DNA of 35,653 nucleotides from an uncultured Clostridium sp. (GTDB lineage Bacteria > Bacillota > Clostridia > Lachnospirales > Lachnospiraceae): positions 1 to 35,653 of the forward strand of contig USJW01000043.1 in NCBI GenBank assembly GCA_900555045.1, in the 5' to 3' direction. The translations under genes and the position numbers were made by a program. Positions 31,734 to 35,653 of the stretch are shown here, piece by piece (positions within the stretch are counted from its first letter, which is position 1; each line of letters begins with the position of its first letter). The notes under the pieces were generated by a model, which did not search any database, was not told the origin of the DNA, and saw only the letters and a list, made by a program, of their open reading frames with translations.

Positions 31734-34637
31734 CTATTTGCAGCTGCCACCCCTGTATTGCCTGAGCACGCGGACCAGCTGCTCCATATCGATCGGCTTC
31801 CCCAGATGCGCATTCATCCCCGCTTCCCGGCAGCGCACCACATCCTCCTTAAACACATTGGCCGTCATAGCGACAATGGGCACGGTGGCAGCGCCAGGAA
31901 GATCCAGGCTGCGGATGCGGCGGGACGCCTCCAGTCCGTCCATAACCGGCATGTGAATATCCATCAGAATCATATGGTAGTAGCCGAAGGCGTGCTCTTT
32001 AAAGAGATCTACCGCCGCCTGGCCGTTCTCCGCCACATCCACTGATATTCCATAGCTCTCCAATATTTCCACGATAATCTCGCGGTTGAGGGCGTTGTCC
32101 TCCGCCACCAGGAGGCGCATTCCCTTTAGATTTACAGTGGAGGCTGCGCTTGTTTCCTCCTCCTGCTCCGTCTCTCCGCTCAACAGGTCCACGATCTTTT
32201 CCAACAGCTCCGCCTTAAAGATCGGCTTTGTCATGAACCCGTCAATTCCCATTTTGACCGCATCCGCCTCCACGCTCTCCCAGTCGTAGGCCGACAGCAG
32301 CAAAATCGGAATTTCCCAGCCGATCTGCTCCCGGATGCTCCGCGCGGTGTCGAGTCCGTCCATCGCAGGCATCTTCCAGTCCAGGATCACCAGGGAATAG
32401 TCGCGCTCTTCTTTGCGAGCCTTTTTCAGCTCCTCAACAGCCCCCGTGCCGGTCTGCTCCCAGTGAACCGCTAAGCCCGTCCCCTCGAACATCAGGCTGA
32501 GGCTCTCGCAGGTGTCGCGGTCGTCGTCCACGATCAGGACCGAATGCCCCTCAAGGGTGTCAAGCTCCAAATCCGAACGTCCCGGAAGCTTGAACGGCAG
32601 GAAGACAGTAAACCGGGAGCCGACACCCTCCTCGCTCTCCACCGTTATTTTTCCGTCCATCAGGTCCACGATGTTCTTTGTGATCGTGAGGCCCAGCCCC
32701 GTGCCGGCGATCTGGCTCATACGGCTGTCCTCCGCCCGCTCAAAGGGGACAAAGATCCGGTCCATGAATTCACGGCTCATGCCGATCCCATTGTCCTCCA
32801 CGGTGAAGTACAGCTGTGTGGTGTTTTCCTCCCCTGGCTCCTCCCTCACCTGCAGGCTGATGGCGCCGCCCTCCGGCGTGTATTTCACCGCGTTGGACAG
32901 CAGGTTCAACAGAATCTTTTGCAGGTGCAGCGCATCCCCGATCACCGTATTGTGCTCTAAAATCTGGGATTTCAGCTGGAAATTCTGCACTTTTTTGTCG
33001 ATTTCCGGTTTGATAAACGTTAACAGGTTGGAGATCAGACTCGAGAGGTGGACTTCCTCCTCCTTCAGGCTGATCTTTCCGCTCTCGATCCGCGACATGT
33101 CTAACACCTCGTTGATCAGCGAGAGCAGCTGCCCGGAGGCGATGTCGATTTTATCCAGACATGCCTTGACCTTCTTGGGGTTGTCCAGATTACTTTTGGC
33201 GATGTTGGTCATGCCGATGATGCCGTTCATGGGTGTCCGTATGTCGTGGGACATGGAGGAGAAGAACGCGGTTCTGGCCCGGTTGCTGTTCTCGGACTGC
33301 GCCAGGGCGTCCGCCAGGTGCTCCCGCATATCGTGCTCTGCCGTCGTATCGTGGAATACCGCCAGGTACTGGCCGTAATCCGCCGGAATCAGGTGGACGG
33401 CAATCCAGCGGATCACCTCGTTGGGGTCATTCCCGATCCGGTGCTCGCTTGAGGACTGCGCCGCCAGGGTTCCGTTCAGAAATGCGTTTCTGGCGGCGTC
33501 GCTTTTCGGGAGGCCGCAGTGATCGAAGATCCGCTCCGGATGCGCCTCCACCTCCCTTGCCGTCAGGCCCAGGATGGAGGTAAGGTTGTCGGAGACGAGC
33601 TCCACCTTCCGGTTGGCCGGTGTGTAGAGCATGAACACAAAATCGATGTTGGACGACAGGTTCTGGAACAGCAGCTCCCGCTCCTCCTTCTGCCGGACGC
33701 GGTTCTTCATGGACTGTCTGCCCACCAGCAGCCCGGATATGCAGAGGCCCGCCACCAGAAGAAGGCCGAACATGGATCGCAGCATATTGATGATCGTGGT
33801 GGCCTCCTGCTGGAGCACCTCCCGCGGGATCATCGTGATGAGATAACAGCCCTTTAGGGACCCCTGCGGGGAGAAGCTCAAAAGGCTGTCCGCCCCGTTC
33901 CAGCGGACGGCGAAGGTTCCCTTTTTACCCTCGGATATGACCTGGCGGAGCGTCTCCTGGACCTGCTCGGAATTGCCCTGCTTCTCTAAGTAGTCGTAGA
34001 TGTTGTATACGGCCGCGGTTCCGCGGCTGTTGATCACAAAGGTGCCGCCCGCGTCCACCACGAAGGAGCACCCCTCGCCGTTGTGAAATGTGAACAGCGC
34101 GGGCACATTATAGTCGTTGACAACCCTTATGGCGTAGACCGCCCCCACCTGCCTGCCGTCCCGGAGGATCGGACACTGATAGGCCAGCTCCAGTCTCCCG
34201 CTGCCCCCCTCGTAGGGGGCGCTGACTCCGCTCTTTCCGGCAGCCAGGGCTGTCTCCTCAAACAGGAGGTCGGACCGGCTCAGTCTCTGTCCGCCGTCGT
34301 CCAGCCCTTCGCCGTCCATGTTTAAATAGTAGAAATGAAAAAAGTCCGTGGACTGCGCACACGCGCTCAGGACCTCCGCGATCTGCGGTTCCGGCTCCAG
34401 CGCCAAAAAGTTGGCCAGGCTGCCGAGCAGCTCCTGGTCCAGCGCAATTTTGTCGTCCAGCCCTCCGTTTATAATGTCCGAGGAGGACAGCAGGCTCACA
34501 TTGGCCGCCTGATTCATTCTGTCCGTAATTTTCACCAGAAAAAGACCTGCGATTGACAGCGCGAGCACAAAGATCCCGGCCGTCACGCCCAGCATGATCC
34601 ACAGTCTGTTATCTCTATTTTCACTCTTATTTTTCAC
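31734..34637 (-). CDS. Membrane hybrid histidine kinase with two receivers
   Basis: A 967-aa sensor kinase. TM1 at about 14–36 and TM2 at about 286–307 flank a roughly 250-residue extracellular region resembling a Cache sensor (FVVDAGGTFVINSRG, GCYLITMIPRE). The cytoplasmic part holds a PAS domain (about 320–435), HisKA with His464 in SHDIRTP, HATPase (GTGLGL at 645–650), a receiver with Asp753 and Lys804, and a second receiver with Asp893 and Lys947. All phosphotransfer residues look intact, but there is no HPt or output domain, so signal must pass to another protein. Translation starts at a GTG (34637) with AGGGG upstream. It reads directly into the J-like/TPR and Hsp70 genes. A ligand cannot be assigned. 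Confidence 0.93.
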   Translation of the reverse strand: MKNKSENRDNRLWIMLGVTAGIFVLALSIAGLFLVKITDRMNQAANVSLLSSSDIINGGLDDKIALDQELLGSLANFLALEPEPQIAEVLSACAQSTDFFHFYYLNMDGEGLDDGGQRLSRSDLLFEETALAAGKSGVSAPYEGGSGRLELAYQCPILRDGRQVGAVYAIRVVNDYNVPALFTFHNGEGCSFVVDAGGTFVINSRGTAAVYNIYDYLEKQGNSEQVQETLRQVISEGKKGTFAVRWNGADSLLSFSPQGSLKGCYLITMIPREVLQQEATTIINMLRSMFGLLLVAGLCISGLLVGRQSMKNRVRQKEERELLFQNLSSNIDFVFMLYTPANRKVELVSDNLTSILGLTAREVEAHPERIFDHCGLPKSDAARNAFLNGTLAAQSSSEHRIGNDPNEVIRWIAVHLIPADYGQYLAVFHDTTAEHDMREHLADALAQSENSNRARTAFFSSMSHDIRTPMNGIIGMTNIAKSNLDNPKKVKACLDKIDIASGQLLSLINEVLDMSRIESGKISLKEEEVHLSSLISNLLTFIKPEIDKKVQNFQLKSQILEHNTVIGDALHLQKILLNLLSNAVKYTPEGGAISLQVREEPGEENTTQLYFTVEDNGIGMSREFMDRIFVPFERAEDSRMSQIAGTGLGLTITKNIVDLMDGKITVESEEGVGSRFTVFLPFKLPGRSDLELDTLEGHSVLIVDDDRDTCESLSLMFEGTGLAVHWEQTGTGAVEELKKARKEERDYSLVILDWKMPAMDGLDTARSIREQIGWEIPILLLSAYDWESVEADAVKMGIDGFMTKPIFKAELLEKIVDLLSGETEQEEETSAASTVNLKGMRLLVAEDNALNREIIVEILESYGISVDVAENGQAAVDLFKEHAFGYYHMILMDIHMPVMDGLEASRRIRSLDLPGAATVPIVAMTANVFKEDVVRCREAGMNAHLGKPIDMEQLVRVLRQYRGGSCK

Positions 34638-34704
34638 TTGCGTATTCCCCTATCCGCTTGGCCTATGTATCTTGTCTGTAGTTTAACACATAACCCCTCC
34701 CTGA

Positions 34705-35604
34705 TCAATCGTTTATATTCCCTCCGATGTGGCGCAGCATCACCTCCAGGAACCGCTCCATCTGCGGCGTCACGCACTTGTTTTTGTGGTAAATCAACTG
34801 GCTCCACATGCAGATTTCCGGGCAGGCGGTGTCCAGCACCACCAGACTTCCATCCCGGATATAATCCCTGACCACGAACTCCGGCAGGAATGAAATTCCC
34901 CGGTTTTGCAGCAGCATCTTTGTGATCACGTCCGTGTTTCCCGTCTCCAAAAACGGGTGCAGTTCAACTGCGTCCTCCGCCAGAATCTGTTCCATGGCGT
35001 AGCGGTAGCTGACCCCCTTCTCCGTCAGCAGAAAGGGCTCCCTCAACAGCCGCTCCAGAGGGATCTGTTTTTCGCCGGCAAGGGGAGACTGGGCGGAGGC
35101 CACAAAAAAGGCGGCCTCGGGGCGCTCCGTCACCTTGACCCACTCCGGGAAGTTGGTCTTCCGGTCCAGAAAATAGAGGATATCGATATCGTTCTGCGAA
35201 ACCATGTGAAACAGGTCCGACAGCAGGGCCGTCTGTGTGCTCACCTCCACGTGGGGGCAGAGCTGGCCGAACTCCATAAAAATCGGCGGGAACACGCTGA
35301 TGAGGAGGGATTCGGCCGTGCCGATGCGCAGCGTTCCGGTCACATCCTCCGGGTCCCGCACGATGCCCTCAGCCCGCCGCACGGCGTCTAGGATGTCCAG
35401 TGCCCGCGGCAGGAAACGGTGCCCCGTCTCTGTCAGCCGGATGTGCTTGCCGATGCGGTCAAACAGCTGGGTGCCAAGCTCCTCCTCCAGCTGCTTGATC
35501 TGCATGGTGACCGCCGACTGGGAGTAGCCCAGCTGCTCCGCTGCCTTGGAAAAATTCTGTAATTCTGCGATCCGCACAAAGGTTCTGATATTTCTGATTT
35601 CCAT
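34705..35604 (-). CDS. LysR family transcriptional regulator
   Basis: A 299-aa LTTR. Residues 1–60 form the winged helix-turn-helix (IRTFVRIAELQNFSKAAEQL, then GYSQSAVTMQIKQLEEELG), joined by a linker helix to a periplasmic-binding-protein-like effector domain (about 88–295). ATG 35604 is preceded by AGGTGAG; a GTG at 35613 in the same frame lacks a good signal. Its stop is 67 bases before the hybrid kinase start and both read leftwards, but a shared transcript is uncertain. A T-N11-A palindrome just upstream suggests autoregulation. Its divergent target, if any, lies beyond the right edge of the window. Confidence 0.93.
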   Translation of the reverse strand: MEIRNIRTFVRIAELQNFSKAAEQLGYSQSAVTMQIKQLEEELGTQLFDRIGKHIRLTETGHRFLPRALDILDAVRRAEGIVRDPEDVTGTLRIGTAESLLISVFPPIFMEFGQLCPHVEVSTQTALLSDLFHMVSQNDIDILYFLDRKTNFPEWVKVTERPEAAFFVASAQSPLAGEKQIPLERLLREPFLLTEKGVSYRYAMEQILAEDAVELHPFLETGNTDVITKMLLQNRGISFLPEFVVRDYIRDGSLVVLDTACPEICMWSQLIYHKNKCVTPQMERFLEVMLRHIGGNIND

Positions 35605-35615
35605 CCCACTCACCT

Positions 35616-35630
35616 ATCAAAATTTTTGAT
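35616..35630. promoter_or_regulatory. Probable LysR-type operator (T-N11-A palindrome)
   Basis: ATCAA-AATTT-TTGAT is an interrupted palindrome containing the T-N11-A pattern typical of LTTR binding sites. It lies 11 bases upstream of the LysR gene start, in position for autorepression or for control of a divergent gene outside the window. Confidence 0.55.
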
Positions 35631-35653
35631 CAATATTATGAATTCTATGAATT

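Noticed and set aside
32512..33378. A 288-codon + strand open frame opposite the membrane hybrid kinase
   Set aside because: Antisense to the HisKA, HATPase and first receiver coding sequence, which are clearly real; the translated frame is low in complexity and has no recognisable domain.

Overview
The window looks like chromosomal DNA of a GC-rich Lachnospiraceae (Clostridium cluster XIVa; an Enterocloster- or Hungatella-like organism is my guess). This is inferred from the Gram-positive lexA/yneA arrangement, CGAACATATGTT-type SOS boxes, the N-terminally extended L27 with its Prp protease, and the order TIGR03960–TIGR03936–rng … rplU–prp–rpmA–obgE–yhbY–nadD–yqeK–rsfS. Only the recombinase gene and lexA are on the + strand; every other gene is on the – strand. 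Coding density is high and no gene-free stretch exceeds 300 bases. I see no rRNA, tRNA, CRISPR array or insertion sequence.

Layout. 1–1290: a Xer-like tyrosine recombinase (+) ending in a long hairpin. 1297–3495 (–): AraC regulator, DMT/EamA exporter and DUF2000 protein, all overlapping. 3596–6408 (–): a stand-alone cobalamin-binding sensor with CarH-type motifs, followed after 5 bases by a c-di-GMP phosphodiesterase with a degenerate GGDEF domain. 6573–7644 (–): a lipoprotein with a strong terminator. 7772–8964: the SOS locus, with a YneA-like LysM protein and lexA divergent across four LexA-box-like sequences. 8999–13560 (–): the ribosome and GTPase cluster rplU–prp–rpmA, obgE–yhbY and nadD–yqeK–rsfS, divided by hairpins and promoters. 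13607–14340 (–): a secreted repeat protein with its own promoter. 14380–21168 (–): TIGR03960, TIGR03936, rng, trkA and trkH, reading from a good promoter at 21140–21168. 21282–26333 (–): a 1626-aa CheB–CheR–PAS–kinase–receiver protein. 26439–34637 (–): a membrane hybrid kinase, a 1195-aa J-like/TPR protein and an HscC-like Hsp70, closely packed in that transcription order. 34705–35630 (–): a LysR regulator with a T-N11-A palindrome upstream.

How the parts may work together. The middle of the window is core growth machinery: ribosomal proteins and L27 processing, ribosome assembly GTPase and silencing factor, NAD synthesis, RNA decay, K+ uptake and the SOS switch. On both sides are signalling genes. 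The most unusual are the cobalamin-sensor/c-di-GMP-phosphodiesterase pair and the kinase–J-like–Hsp70 group, in which the J domain has NPE where HPD is expected. Functional links in both are inferred from gene adjacency and motifs, not demonstrated.
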